Positions 54,141 through 64,000 of a stretch of 64,000 bases of DNA are shown here, in pieces. The stretch lies in assembly GCA_034769895.1 (NCBI GenBank), contig CM068370.1, positions 47,482,344-47,546,343 of the forward strand. Direction: 5' to 3'. The stretch's first letter is position 1. The number at the start of each line of letters is the position of its first letter. The position numbers were made by a program, and so were the translations under genes. This DNA is from Magicicada septendecula. Its lineage: Eukaryota > Arthropoda > Insecta > Hemiptera > Cicadidae. The notes under the pieces are model-generated. The model worked only from the letters and a program-made list of their open reading frames with translations. It was not told where the DNA came from and searched no databases.

Positions 54141-55009
54141 AGTTAATTATATGCAACTTGGAGACCACAACACAATATGTATATATTCACTAATAATGTT
54201 GTCAGCCCTTTTAAATAATTATTTCCTACACTATTTTTTATTATAGTGTGTCACTGGTTATTCTCTACACTCACTGTAGTCTCTGACTTTTATTGTATTT
54301 ATTATGGTATTTCACCTTATATTTCTTACACTAATGGTAGTCTTTTGTTTTTACGCTATGGTAAGTTTTGGTTTGTTTCTACACCATTGGTAGTCTTTTG
54401 TTTTTACACTATGGTAGTTTTTGGTTTGTTTCTACACTATTGGTAGTCTTTTGGTTGTTACATATAATACTTATATTTAGTTTACAACTCGGTTTTCATT
54501 GGATTGTATCTTGTAACTTGAGTTACGGGGTCTAAATATGTTGGTTTTAAATTTAGTTCAAAGGTATGTATTCCTTTATTAACATTTTTGGAATAGCTCT
54601 TCTTATTTCTAGGCTCTTTGTAGGAATCTTGACATATTTTGTCCTTTCTTCGTTATTATATTAGTAAATTTCTTGTCTTGTGGTTTCTCTGCTTCTTGAC
54701 CTTATAAATTTCCCTTATTAATATTGTTTTCACCTTTTTATCTCCTTTTTCTTTTCTTTCCTTTTTACTGCTTCCCCAATCTACTGGGTATACTGCTGGT
54801 TTATTGGGTTTTTACCTAGTAGGTTATTTTGACCAATAGTTTTCTTTGTTATTTTTTATTCTTATTAACATTTTATTGACTTAATGTACAGTTTCTTTAG
54901 TTTAATCTTTAACCAATTCATTCTTCTCACTCACTATGGACCTTTTCTTCTTTATTTATGTTGCATTAAGTTAAAATTTTAATGTGATAATTTTGTTATG
55001 CTACAATAT

Positions 55010-56084
55010 GTAGGTTAGAAGTTAAGAAAAACCAGTGCTTCTTAACGCAAACCAGCACAGCTAAGGGGGACCAGATCAGTTGGGGATATGGTATTATGTC
55101 AGGCCATTATTTGATGTTTTAGATTTAATGTTTCAGTGTCTGGTGATGCTGTGGCGGCGGTCCTGTGCTGGCTTGCGCATCAGAGCAGGGCCGTCAAGTG
55201 CCTGTCTGGCCTTGCAGTGTTAGGATCTCGAGAGGGAAGTCCAGTAAGGTCATTCAGGTGCGGCCAGTCACTGGACCAGGGGGTAAGTTACCCATGAGTT
55301 TTAATAAGACATAAAGGGGGTTATGGCGCCATATCTGGACTGATCCCTTTAGGAAGTATGTGACTGTCAATGAGAGTTTTTATGCTTCCGCATAAAACCT
55401 CTCATTGAGGGGGTACTGTAACGGTACAGGTAAAACCCACCCAGGGACATATTGAAAATGTAAAGTTTTATTTGTAAATGTTATGGGGTAAAAACAATGT
55501 ACACGATTTGGAATCAAGGTCAACAAGTTAACCGCGTAAGACACTTATTTCTAGTCAAATGATCTTTGAACTTTGTACAAATTGGAGTCACGCTACACGA
55601 CGTCATAAACTGAGCCCAGCACACGTCACGTAAGAATGCGGGAGTGTCGGCTAACTTGCCAGGACGGCGCCAGCAGTCTGTGCTTGGCGTAAAAAGTCAG
55701 TCGCCAACCAACATCTAGTGACAACGGACGCGGGCATTGTGCTCGCCCGTTTCCTATAAGCCCAGTAAAAATTACACTCTGGTGTCGATCGGTCACAGAA
55801 TTTTGGGCGCCCGAGTAAATAAAATGTAACGTAAAAGAAGCAGTTGTTTTGATTAATATAAAATGAAGTAACAGTTTCGGAGCAAAAAGTGCAAGCAAGA
55901 AAGATGTGCGGAGTGAAGGAAAATAAGTACGGAGACTGGACAGTTTTGGATTAAATTTCAGATAAGTAACCAATCAGGAGCAAAACAAATTAATTTATTA
56001 AAGTTGGAACAAAATTAAACACATTTAGAACTGTACAAAGGGGAGATATTATAATCACTAAAAATGGGAATCTTATAAAGGCCT

Positions 56085-56181
<97 letters not shown>

Positions 56182-56291
56182 ATTACATAATGAATAGCAC
56201 TGGTTTGCGCTAAGTAAATTTAGTTTATGTTTTCAATATCTGTTGTTTGTTTTCACTAGTTTAATTTTATGTAATCTCATAAAAGAAGGGT
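55010..56291 (+). mobile_element. GO-C, 3' part: folded module, polypurine tract and truncated 3' LTR
   Basis: This resumes GO-C after the outer Gypsy insertion. The module has outer stem CTAAGGGGG (55061-55069) with TCCCTTTAG (55344-55352), inner GATATGG (55085-55091) with CCATATC (55329-55335), and hairpin CAATGAGAG (55368-55376) with CTCTCATTG (55399-55407) extended by TTTTATGC/GCATAAAA. After the polypurine tract the LTR starts TGTAACGG at 55417 and matches the solo LTR until 56291, where it breaks off before its 3' end. Confidence 0.85.
56087..56178. repeat. (TG)46 microsatellite inside the GO-C 3' LTR
   Basis: 46 TG units stand where the solo LTR has four to five (23724-23733). This is a local expansion after the copies separated. 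Confidence 0.92.
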
Positions 56292-56324
56292 TCACACACA
56301 CACAACATGACACGATCTTCTGAA

Positions 56325-56490
56325 CGACGGCGCCGTCACCAAAAACAGATGGACAAGTGCTCCTAGCGGCAGCCTCTTACGAAGCTCAAACGGAGCAAAA
56401 ACTGGTTTAGGCTATCAGGTAAAAGTTTTATCATTTTCTACCAATAAAAAATTAGCGATCCGAATCAGTAGTGATATATTTATAATTAAT
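56325..56490 (+). repeat. Arm of a long-range inverted repeat (partner 24315-24490)
   Basis: It contains CTAGCGGCAGCCTC and CTGGTTTAGGCTATCAGGTA, the reverse complement of 24315-24490. It directly follows the broken GO-C 3' LTR. Nature unknown. Confidence 0.7.
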
Positions 56491-56887
56491 TCATCAATGA
56501 ACACATCATGGACAACAAAATCCAGGAATGTAGTCTAAGGCCAACACTGAACAATCTGAAGTTGCACAGTATCACACAGAAACTGAAATTATACTACGAA
56601 AAGTTTGTTTTTCTAGCATACATTGAATTTCAGACATTTGGCAGTTTCTGTTTTCAATTTTCTTACTGGCTTACACTTATTAGTAGTACAATTTATGATG
56701 CATTTTGTTTTTCTCACTATTACTGAAGGTGTTTTTCTCACCAGTATCTGACTCAACAATAGAGCTAATTAATATAATTAATTATTGATGAAAATCATGT
56801 TAGAACATTAAAAACGATAGAATTCTATCAACTGCTTGTCAAATTCTCTTTCTTATACTTAACACTTAAGATATCCCTATTTCTCAC
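56491..56887 (-). other. POLR1B intron start, after the donor of exon 57097-56888
   Basis: Nothing recognised apart from the splice donor side. Confidence 0.5.
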
Positions 56888-57097
56888 CTTCTTGCCTTCT
56901 ATTTTCAGAACTCTCAGTTTGTCAACTAGACGGCGAGCTAAAAGCTTTGGTACTCTTCCCACGACTCGACCATCTAACATAGTGGTGTAGCACATTTTGG
57001 CAGGAATAGGGTTGCTGTCATCCATTGGTTGCATTCCTAAAGACACTAACAGCTCTGGTAAATTCTTCAAGATTTTTCTATCTGGTGCTTGTGTTAC
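56888..57097 (-). CDS. POLR1B: RNA polymerase I subunit RPA2 (POLR1B), first exon in window
   Basis: A 210-base exon of 70 residues, phase 0. The acceptor CTGCAG precedes VTQAPDRKILKNLPELL, followed by SLGMQPMDDSNP, YTTMLDGRVVGRV and LRVLKIEGKK, then a GTGAGAAA donor. LxxLGMxP(M/I)D followed by a (V/M)LDGxxVG motif is the arrangement in the Pol I second subunit, in the Rpa2-specific region between the lobe and hybrid-binding domains. It joins in frame to VPNTLEIAL at 21375, making a 35.5-kb intron filled with nested retroelements. Exons coding for the N-terminal half should lie beyond 64000. Confidence 0.9.
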
Positions 57098-57540
57098 CTG
57101 CAGTTCAGATAAATGCTGTCAAATATTAATTTTTATAAATATTTTAATTTGAGCTGTTATCATGACCACAAAATTATGTAGATCAAGTTCACGATGTGAG
57201 TGGGTGACATTTCTTTTAACCATTAGAAACTAAGAAGCATCTCTTACAAACACATCTTCAATTCTGTTCAACATACACATCTTCAACACATTTTACAACA
57301 TACTTCTTAAAATAAGTTTACAATCTATATAGAACATGTTTTACAAGAACGGAAAAGGAAATGCTTGCTAATGTGTCTCTCTATAGATGATGAAACAACA
57401 AACTAAAATTACAGTTTGCCAATGATCAGGTCCCTATTTTATGTCCATTAAAAAGGTCCTATTATAAAAATGTCAACAAAATTATATAACAGGACAGAAA
57501 ACGGGGAGACTGCCAATGAATATTGATAAAACAAAGTACT
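57098..57540 (-). other. POLR1B intron, no feature
   Basis: AT-rich, nothing recognised. No further exon was found between 57098 and 64000. Confidence 0.5.
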
Positions 57541-57542
57541 CA

Positions 57543-59569
57543 CAAGGACAGTTCAAAAACTTCTCGGCCTGACACAGAGGTAGTGGCAGGAGTATCAAAT
57601 GCCTATGAATGTTCAAAAGTCCTATCTGTCAGATGGCATACCATGTCTTTAAAACTGCTCTGTTTACTAATCTGATTGTTATGCCCAAATAAAGTATGAG
57701 TGATAAGATTAAAGTTCCATTTTTCTCTGTGATGACCTCCACATTTGAAATAAATTTTTTTCCAGCAATCCATTTCTAGATTCAGGAACAGGAAAAATTC
57801 ACTGGGAGCTAAATCTCGTGAATATATTCCATGCTGCAGGAATTAATAGTGCACTTCTTGAAGCTTTGTGACTGGAATTGATTGGAAGAATGGGTGCATT
57901 GTCTTAATAGAAAAACACTTTTTTTGCTAAATGTGACATTTTTACCTTAATAGCCTCATTTAGTTGCTCCTGCAATGCTGCATAGTACTCACCACTGATG
58001 GTTTTTACTCTTCTCTTAATTGTCTATGAACATCATCACATCCTGTGAATCCCAAAAAATAGATGACATCACTTTTCACCTTCCTCCGACCATTTCACCC
58101 ACCCAATTCCACCCACTGTCTGGACTGCTGTTTTGTCTCTAGTGTGTACCAATGCATCCATGTCTTTTCAATAGTAATACGAGGACTATTCAGAAAGTAA
58201 GATCTGATAAGGTACTAAAGGAAACAAAGAATATAATATTTACACAACATTTTTATTGCTATTTGAAGTACACACCTTAATCTAGGTACTTTTCTATATA
58301 GTTTCCATCATTTTTGAAACACTGTTTGTAGGCACCAGGCGTTGTATACCTTCATCGTAGAAATTTCGTGCCTGTGATTTGATGAACCGTATATTAAGAG
58401 CTTGTTTGACATCATTGGCCACCAAGGAAGGATTTCCCATGCTTGAAAAGGTGATATTCAGTTGGTGTGAGGTGTGGGTTGTAAGATGGATGATCAAATT
58501 GTTGCCAGCCAAACTTTGTGAGGAGATGTTGTGTTGCAGCAGCAATGTGTGTGTGTGTAGTGCCGCGATTCATCACAATGTCCCGAGTAAGCATCCTACG
58601 TCACTTACTCTGATCGGACTAAGTAAAAAAGTTGTATCCATCTTGGTACCATTGAATCGCTCGCTGCTTCTTCACCATAAATTAAAAAAATCTGATGGTG
58701 AACTTCAATAATTGTTTTAATGTCTTTAGCATTCAAGAACCGAATCGTACACCTACTTTCACATACTGCAGGCATCTCGAATTTCTTTGACATTATAAAC
58801 ACGTCCAACAAAGCTTACTCAGTGCACAGTTGTTTACAGATGGCGTTGTTGGCTTGCCAACGAATGAACAAACTGGCCGTGCATTCGCAACAGTGTGACA
58901 CCATCAATACCGCGGCAATATTTAAAAAAAGAACTTCCTTTCTGAAAACCCTCATAGACTGTCATAGAGACTCGGCTGAATTGCATTTAAACATGTAAAG
59001 CACTTTTGATAAACGTTTATTTGAATACGTTTCTGATCGATCATTACCAAATGGAGCTCCCATCACACTGAAAGCTTTTCCATACACAAACATTCATGCA
59101 ATATGTTGTGGATGCAACTGTTGAAGTACCATAGTGTCAGCAAGCTCGCATGTGCTGTTTCAGTGTTTTGTGTTGATCAATGTTTTTCTCAGCAGTTTTT
59201 TGGGCAGCCTGACCACTTATTGTCACAAGCAGATGAATAACCACATATGAACTCGCCAACCCATTTCTTAATTGTTGAAAACAACATTGGAGAGTCTCAC
59301 AAAGTGGAATCCAACTAATTGTTTTCTTCTGTTGGTGTTAAACCATTTTAAATGAAGAATTTTATTACTGTGTGACACTCGATTTTATCAATTTTTTTAA
59401 AACCACCAAGCACCAGTTTCCTAACGGATTACAGCAATCAAACTAGCAAACAGCTGTTTTAAGCAATACGGTAAGCCATCTCATGGCTTGAATTAGTGAA
59501 CAATCTTAGCCATTTGATACTACAAGCACTATCTTTGTGTCAGGCTGAGAAATTTTCGAAATGCCCTTG
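57543..59569 (-). mobile_element. Mariner-like element M3, split by another mariner
   Basis: Ends CAAGGACAGTTCAAAAACTT and, at the right, the complement of CAAGGGCATTTCGAAAATTT, both continuing into CTC(A/G)GCCTGACAC. TA follows the right end (59570-59571), while CA stands at the left. On the minus strand a degraded transposase is seen, including LAPSEFFLFLNLEMDCWKKI (near 57800), where the third catalytic D is E. M4 is inserted at 58180-58954. Confidence 0.8.
58180..58954 (-). mobile_element. Mariner-like element M4, internally deleted, nested in M3
   Basis: Ends CGAGGACTATTCAGAAAGTA at the left and the complement of TGAGGGTTTTCAGAAAGGAA at the right, with TA on both sides (58178-58179, 58955-58956). 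On the minus strand the transposase N-terminus reads MSKKFEMPAVCESR and FLNAKDIKTIIEVHHQIF. After a deletion the C-terminal part has HPSYNPHLTPTEYHLFKHG, again with E for the third catalytic D. Length 775 bases. Confidence 0.88.
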
Positions 59570-59954
59570 TATGTACTTGAGGGTAGTAGATAACTTGGAA
59601 TTAGAGGGCAATAAAAAAATATAAGGTGATATTCAGATGTTTCCCCAATCAGCAAAGAATAGATTCAGTTGAAATGAATACCCAATCTATGAAGAGAAAT
59701 CATGTCTCAAAGTAGAGGAAATTGAATACTTATGAGAATGCAGTAAGGAATGTATTCTTTTTTCCTCTTTTAATGACCTCCACATTTGAAGTAAATCTTT
59801 TTCCAGCAAGCCATTTCTACACATTCAGGAACAGGAAAAATTCACACGCAGCTAACACACATTGACTCAATAGTGATTCGTTAGCAAATGATTTCAGAAA
59901 CATCATTTGGAAGATTTTTCAATAATCATTAATTATAGGTTTATTTTCATGCAG
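59570..59954 (-). other. Intron stretch with a second fragment of the M3 family
   Basis: 59770-59855 repeats 57732-57812 (TGACCTCCACATTTGAA and onward), the transposase C-terminal region of M3, in the same orientation. It is too short to define an element. Confidence 0.6.
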
Positions 59955-61286
59955 TCAATGAATAAAACTGGAGAATGTTGTTGTTGTTGATGTTGTTTTC
60001 CAATGGCTCCCCCTTGGTACATTTAGCCCATTTGGTAGTGAGCATCCTAATAAAGACCACTGTAACTTCTGAGTTCTTCCATTTCCCGGTTCGGCTTCAA
60101 CACACTCCAATAGATGATTTTTGTCCATTATTGAGTCTTCTCTCCTGCACAATACACATTCTTCTGTGGTAGAAATTTTTAATTTGTAGAGATGCGCTGA
60201 GAGACAGTCATGGCCAGTTTCCAGTCTAAAGTTGGCGACTGCTTCCTTCCTGGTTTTCTACAGTTTTTATTCCATAACTGTTCAATCCCTGACCATGTTT
60301 TTCCTTTTGATGTGTTTCTTGCTTTTTCCAGGAAGTGAAAGTTTGTTTTCCTCGACATCAGTCTTCTTAGGGTGCTGAAGTCGTGGGTACTTTCCCGGTG
60401 GTAGATCTTTGTCCCTCGCTTTGCCAAGATGTCCGCTGTCTCATTTCCAGAGATGCCTCTGTGAGATGGGATCCACTGGATAACTATCTCCTTGTTAAGT
60501 GCTGTAAGCTGCCTGGTGAGTTACCTTGCTTCCAGCGTGCTCCTGGATGTTGCTCCTTTATTAGAGAATGTTGTCTGGATGGCAGAGTCCACTAAAAGGA
60601 CAGCTTTTGAAAAGGAATTTGGCCTCCAAATGAGGTTTTGCAATGACACTTTGATAGCTTCTACTTCAGCATCATAACTTGATTTATTTTGTCCCACTGC
60701 AATATAGTGGGAAAACAATAAGAACACTCCTGCTCCAGCACAACCCACTTCATCCAGCAAGGATCCATCAGTGTATACACATAGCCAGTTTTCCTCTGGA
60801 AATCGCTCATTGATGGTTGTTAGCGTTATCTGTTTTAGTTCTTCTAGAGATCTTGTCTTCTTCTTAACATCTTTTATCAGATTGAGATGTACTTCATAAC
60901 TATGAAAGCCGAGTGGATTTTCCAGGGGGGATCACTTTATTAACTGCTGTTGGTATGCTGTGGCGTTGAAGGTAGTTGCTACTTTGGTTTAGTCAGATCT
61001 TTTGTCTTTTGAGTCTCTGTGGTTCCATCCTCTCATGAACCCATGACTTCTCAGGTAGTGACTTAATTCTGAGGTTTAGCAGTGCTTCCTGTTGCTTAAT
61101 TTCCCCTGTTATTGGTTTGTTGTCTGTATATAGTTGTAATGCTGTAACTGGAGTTGATATGACGTCACCTGTGATGAGTCTTAGGTTGTTGGTCTGCAAA
61201 TGTTCCAGTCTGCCCTCATTTGCAGGAGTGCTTGTGATGGTTCCTTCGCTGCCATAAGTTATTACTGGTTTGATATATTGCGACAA
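59955..61286 (-). pseudogene. Non-LTR retrotransposon, 3' part: RT thumb end, RNase H, Cys/His tail
   Basis: Minus strand. IKPVITYGSE at 61270 is the thumb of a LINE reverse transcriptase, followed by RLEHLQTNNLRLITGD. An RNase H domain follows at about 60770-60400: LDEVGCAGAGVFL, AEVEAIKVSLQ, LLVDSAIQT and WIPSHRGISGNETADILAKRGT. A C-terminal CRREDSIMDKNHLLEC segment resembles the Cys/His tail of Jockey-like or I-like elements. Frames change several times. The 5' continuation is at 63420-63096, beyond a 1.8-kb insertion. LINEs with RNase H include the I, Loa and R1-related groups; I cannot choose between them. Confidence 0.8.
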
Positions 61287-63095
61287 TACAAGCAGATGCT
61301 GTAATGTGCATTTATTAAATAAAATAATTATTTAGATTAATTTTAGTAATATGTAATAGACAAGCAGGTGTGAAGTTGAAAGCTGAATTAGCTGCAGGAA
61401 TGAACATGCATGGTCACGCGATTATTGCTGAGAGAGTGTACAGTAGTAATAGTGTGTGTGCGTGGAGCCTGTTCAAGCCTGAAAGTCTGAAACCTCACCC
61501 CAAATAGATACTAAATTATAGGTTTATTTAATTATAAGCAAAACGTAAATGTTAGAAAGATTGAAAAGACTTCTAAATATGCGTAAAAATCATGCACATG
61601 TGCAGTGCGAAAACGGTGTGATTATGACGTTCAGTGCGAATTCTGTGCGATTTTAAGAGCATAGTAATTACACTAATTATGCGATCACTATGGTAATTAC
61701 ATATAATATGTGTAATTAAATCAGACAATGTTAGATCACTTTGAAATCCGCATCAGACATTGCAATTGGCAGAAATATGCGAATATGTGAAATTGGACGA
61801 TAGTGGGGAACTGACGCCACGGACAGTTTCTGACATGCAGAATCCTGAGCTGACAGGTGTGGTTTTTTTGTTGAATATAAATACGGGCCCAGGAGAGCCA
61901 AATTTTACTCTCAATCAGTCTTCAGAAGCAGCGGGACGCTACGTCCGTTAACGACGCGATTTTTTTTAAATAAACTGTAAAGTCGGATGGACAATACGTT
62001 CATCCGAGTATCAAACAGTAACTCTTAGTTTGATTATTTAAATACAATTATCGAACATACACCACCAGTCTACAACCACAAATGTTCACTAGACAACTAG
62101 CACTCTAGACAACTGGCGAGGTCACATCAAGCAGAGGAACGATGTGCAGAGCAATCAAAGCGTCTGCTAGGACAACAGCAGCTGATGCAGAGCGACATAT
62201 CATTCTACAGCAACCAGAGAGGACCAGAAGGAACGAGTAACTGAAGGACGACAAGTGGAACCGGAGAACGTGCAGGGAAATCCATTAGAAGAGGACCTAC
62301 CGATCACCGGAGGACAGGGGTACAATCTACAGAATTGAGGTAACAAATAACCAATTTATAATTAATAAATGAAAGAATAAAGACATTGAAAATACATGTT
62401 AAATTTAAAAATAAAGAAAATTTATGTCAAATGTAGATAGAGATAATAGAATATAATGTAAATTTAGTAAGAATTTTCTTTGGTGATGTACAATTAATTT
62501 AAATCACTGCTTGGATGATTAATGATTAATGTAATTATTTAAATTTTCATTTAAAGCGTGTAAAGTAATCAGTGAGTAATATTACATGCAATGTATAAAG
62601 TAACGTAGTTGGAAGTATAGAAGAAGACTAACAATTCTATTAGTCAATTTAAAATTTTATAAAGCATTAAGATGTATGCAATGCATAGAGTAATGTAATA
62701 AAGAAAAAAATATATAAAGCAAAGAAAACAAGACTGCAAATAAAGCACACAGTCAGACTGAGCGGTCGAGAAATTTTAGAGTAACAAATAAATGTTTAAC
62801 ATAGATTTTTGTGAATATAGTATATAAGATTTATTTTATGATGAATGTACTGCAACAAAGAAACGTTTAAACAAATGATAATGAATATTTTATGGCGAAG
62901 TAAATGCTATTTTAAAAACTCTTATAATTTCTTTTGAATAAATTAATGAAAACATGTTACAATTTAAAAATGACTACTCTTATTATGATTACACCCAAAC
63001 CCCAGTAATTGATACCTTCTAACAGTAATGTTAGATACATGTTAGCACAGCACAAATTAAATTACAGTAAATAATCAATTCGTCTTGTTGTAATA
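61273..63095. mobile_element. Unclassified 1.8-kb insertion in the LINE, with LTR-like start
   Basis: It interrupts the LINE thumb codons, since RTY before it and YIKPVITYG after it are adjacent in relatives, with about three bases (TAT) repeated at the junctions. Near 61880 a TATAAATACGG box is followed by AATCAGTCTTC, like an LTR promoter. ACAACTGGCGAGGTCAC near 62111 could be a primer site. No ORF of note and no second LTR are seen, so the class is open. Confidence 0.45.
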
Positions 63096-63420
63096 CGTTC
63101 TATATGTCATGTTTAGAACTTTTTGTGAACATCCCCATGATACTCCGCTGAGACGTTTTATAAGGTTTGTTCGTTTGTTTACCTTCTTAGTTATGCTGTC
63201 AATGTGGTGTGTCCACTTAAGCTTATTATCCAGGTTAACACCCAGGTAATGAGTATTTTCAGATTTCTGTAGAAAGGTCTCGCCAACTTTTAGTGAAAAG
63301 TAGGGGTTTCTATGTTTAAATGAGAAGAACTGGTATACAGACTTATCTGCATTAATCTGCATGTTGTTTTCTTCTCCCCACTTTTGCAGGCCAAGGAGAG
63401 CTTTGTTCATGTTCCTTTGT
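63096..63420 (-). pseudogene. Non-LTR retrotransposon RT fragment, 5' continuation of 61286-59955
   Basis: Minus strand: LLGLQKWGEENNMQINADKS, HYLGVNLDNKLKWTHHID and RTNLIKRLSGVSWGCSQKV, the segment after the catalytic centre in Jockey-type LINEs. It breaks off at TYRTY, where the insertion begins. Upstream palm motifs are not present to 64000. Confidence 0.8.
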
Positions 63421-64000
63421 AGAGTAATGTCTTGTAATATACTTTCCTCTTTATTTTAATTAATTTTAATTTTGTTTACTTTATTTGTCCATAGTCCGGA
63501 CGCCATCTTTACTAGTTACCAACAATGAAATATAACATTTACTTACCTTCGGGCCGGGTTCGGTTAGGTGAACAGAAATAGCAGAACAGGTTATTTTCAG
63601 TAAATTACTCTTATATTTTTTGTTTACCAATGACATTCCCCTTTTATTTTACTAATAACACTTGTACATCAAATCCTGCTTTGAAAAAATGAAAACATCT
63701 ACTCGGCCATAAGGCGCAATTTATAAAATCAAGTTAGAAGTAATTATTACCCTCAACATTTTACTCTCCCACCAAAATAAAGTATAATAAATCAACAATT
63801 TAAATTATATATATAATAGATCACAACCCAGCACTTCTTAAATATAGATTCTTTACAATCACACAACCACGCATCCTTTCATGCGGTACATATTTTATAT
63901 TCCCCTTTTGAGCTCATTTTAGTAAAACATTTCTTTTAACAGAATTTATAATGGTTTTGAATTTATTTATGCCTGACTGAAGAATTTATGTGATGTCTCG
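63421..64000 (-). other. POLR1B intron, no feature
   Basis: AT-rich, nothing recognised. Confidence 0.5.

Larger units (their letters stand above)
28461..55005 (-). mobile_element. Gypsy-type LTR retrotransposon (outer Gypsy), with two nested insertions
   Basis: On the minus strand the order is 5' LTR (55005-45434), primer-binding site, gag (45282-43261), protease (from 43132), RT/RNase H, integrase (to 33673), then 3' UTR, polypurine tract and 3' LTR (31835-28461). ATAT flanks both ends (28457-28460, 55006-55009). It is split by the inner Gypsy element inside the protease and by GO-D inside its 5' LTR. The LTR of about 3.4 kb is unusually long. Long LTRs and a large Gag are known in the Osvaldo/Ulysses group, a possible but unproven affiliation. 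Confidence 0.92.
45434..55005 (-). repeat. 5' LTR of outer Gypsy, interrupted by GO-D
   Basis: The LTR consists of 45434-48282 and 53938-55005, about 3.9 kb without the insertion. It differs from the 3' LTR by an internal duplication (46283-46688 and 46699-47080), a 29-base insertion near 47708 (CTAGAGTGGTGTATTAGCTA and on) and a palindrome insertion (54031-54140 plus about 50 bases). Confidence 0.9.

Noticed and set aside
1..64000. tRNA, rRNA or snRNA genes
   Set aside because: I saw no cloverleaf with A/B boxes and no rRNA or snRNA core sequences; the only tRNA-related sequences are primer-binding sites.

Overview
This is repeat-dense, AT-rich animal DNA, most likely from an insect or other arthropod. 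It shows no bacterial gene layout. The window is filled by retrotransposons, mariner and Penelope-like elements of the kinds common in large arthropod genomes, and one LTR carries an arthropod-type TATA/TCAGT initiator/DPE core promoter. I cannot name the species.

The only host gene I recognise runs on the minus strand across the whole window: POLR1B, the second-largest subunit of RNA polymerase I. Four short exons, all phase 0, were found by translation and splice sites. In transcript order they are 57097-56888, 21375-21178, 17278-17171 and 8342-8166. The introns between them are about 35.5, 3.9 and 8.8 kb. The upstream exons lie beyond 64000 and the downstream exons before position 1. Everything else sits in introns of this gene.

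Layout: 1-7.3 kb holds the 3' part of a gag-only LTR retroelement (GO-A) and the 3' end of a relative (GO-B). A 5'-truncated Penelope-like element (PLE-1) lies at 8.9-10.7 kb and a palindromic one (PLE-2) at 13.2-15.0 kb. A probable non-autonomous Helitron lies at 15.7-16.8 kb. Two mariners (17.9-18.8 and 21.6-22.9 kb) flank a PLE-3 remnant. A solo LTR spans 23056-24192. From 25.0 to 56.3 kb is a nest: gag-only element GO-C (24958-28460 and 55010-56291) is split by a gypsy element (outer Gypsy, 28461-55005, minus strand, 3.4-kb LTRs, ATAT duplication). The outer Gypsy is itself split by a nearly intact second gypsy element (inner Gypsy, 36543-42722, plus strand, ATAT duplication). A complete gag-only element (GO-D, 48283-53933, minus strand, CCTT duplication) sits in its 5' LTR. 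From 57.5 to 63.4 kb are a mariner within a mariner and the 3' half of a non-LTR retrotransposon split by a 1.8-kb insertion.

The most interesting system is the gag-only (GO) family. It has LTRs, primer-binding site and polypurine tract, but its only ORF encodes a coiled-coil protein with a conserved C-terminal domain of unknown function and the ending RL(I/L)FDD(G/M)G. No copy carries pol. All four copies that include a 3' end share an RNA-like fold just before the polypurine tract, with compensatory base changes between copies. GO-D has nearly identical LTRs, so the family appears to have moved recently using enzymes supplied in trans. All identities and differences were judged by eye.
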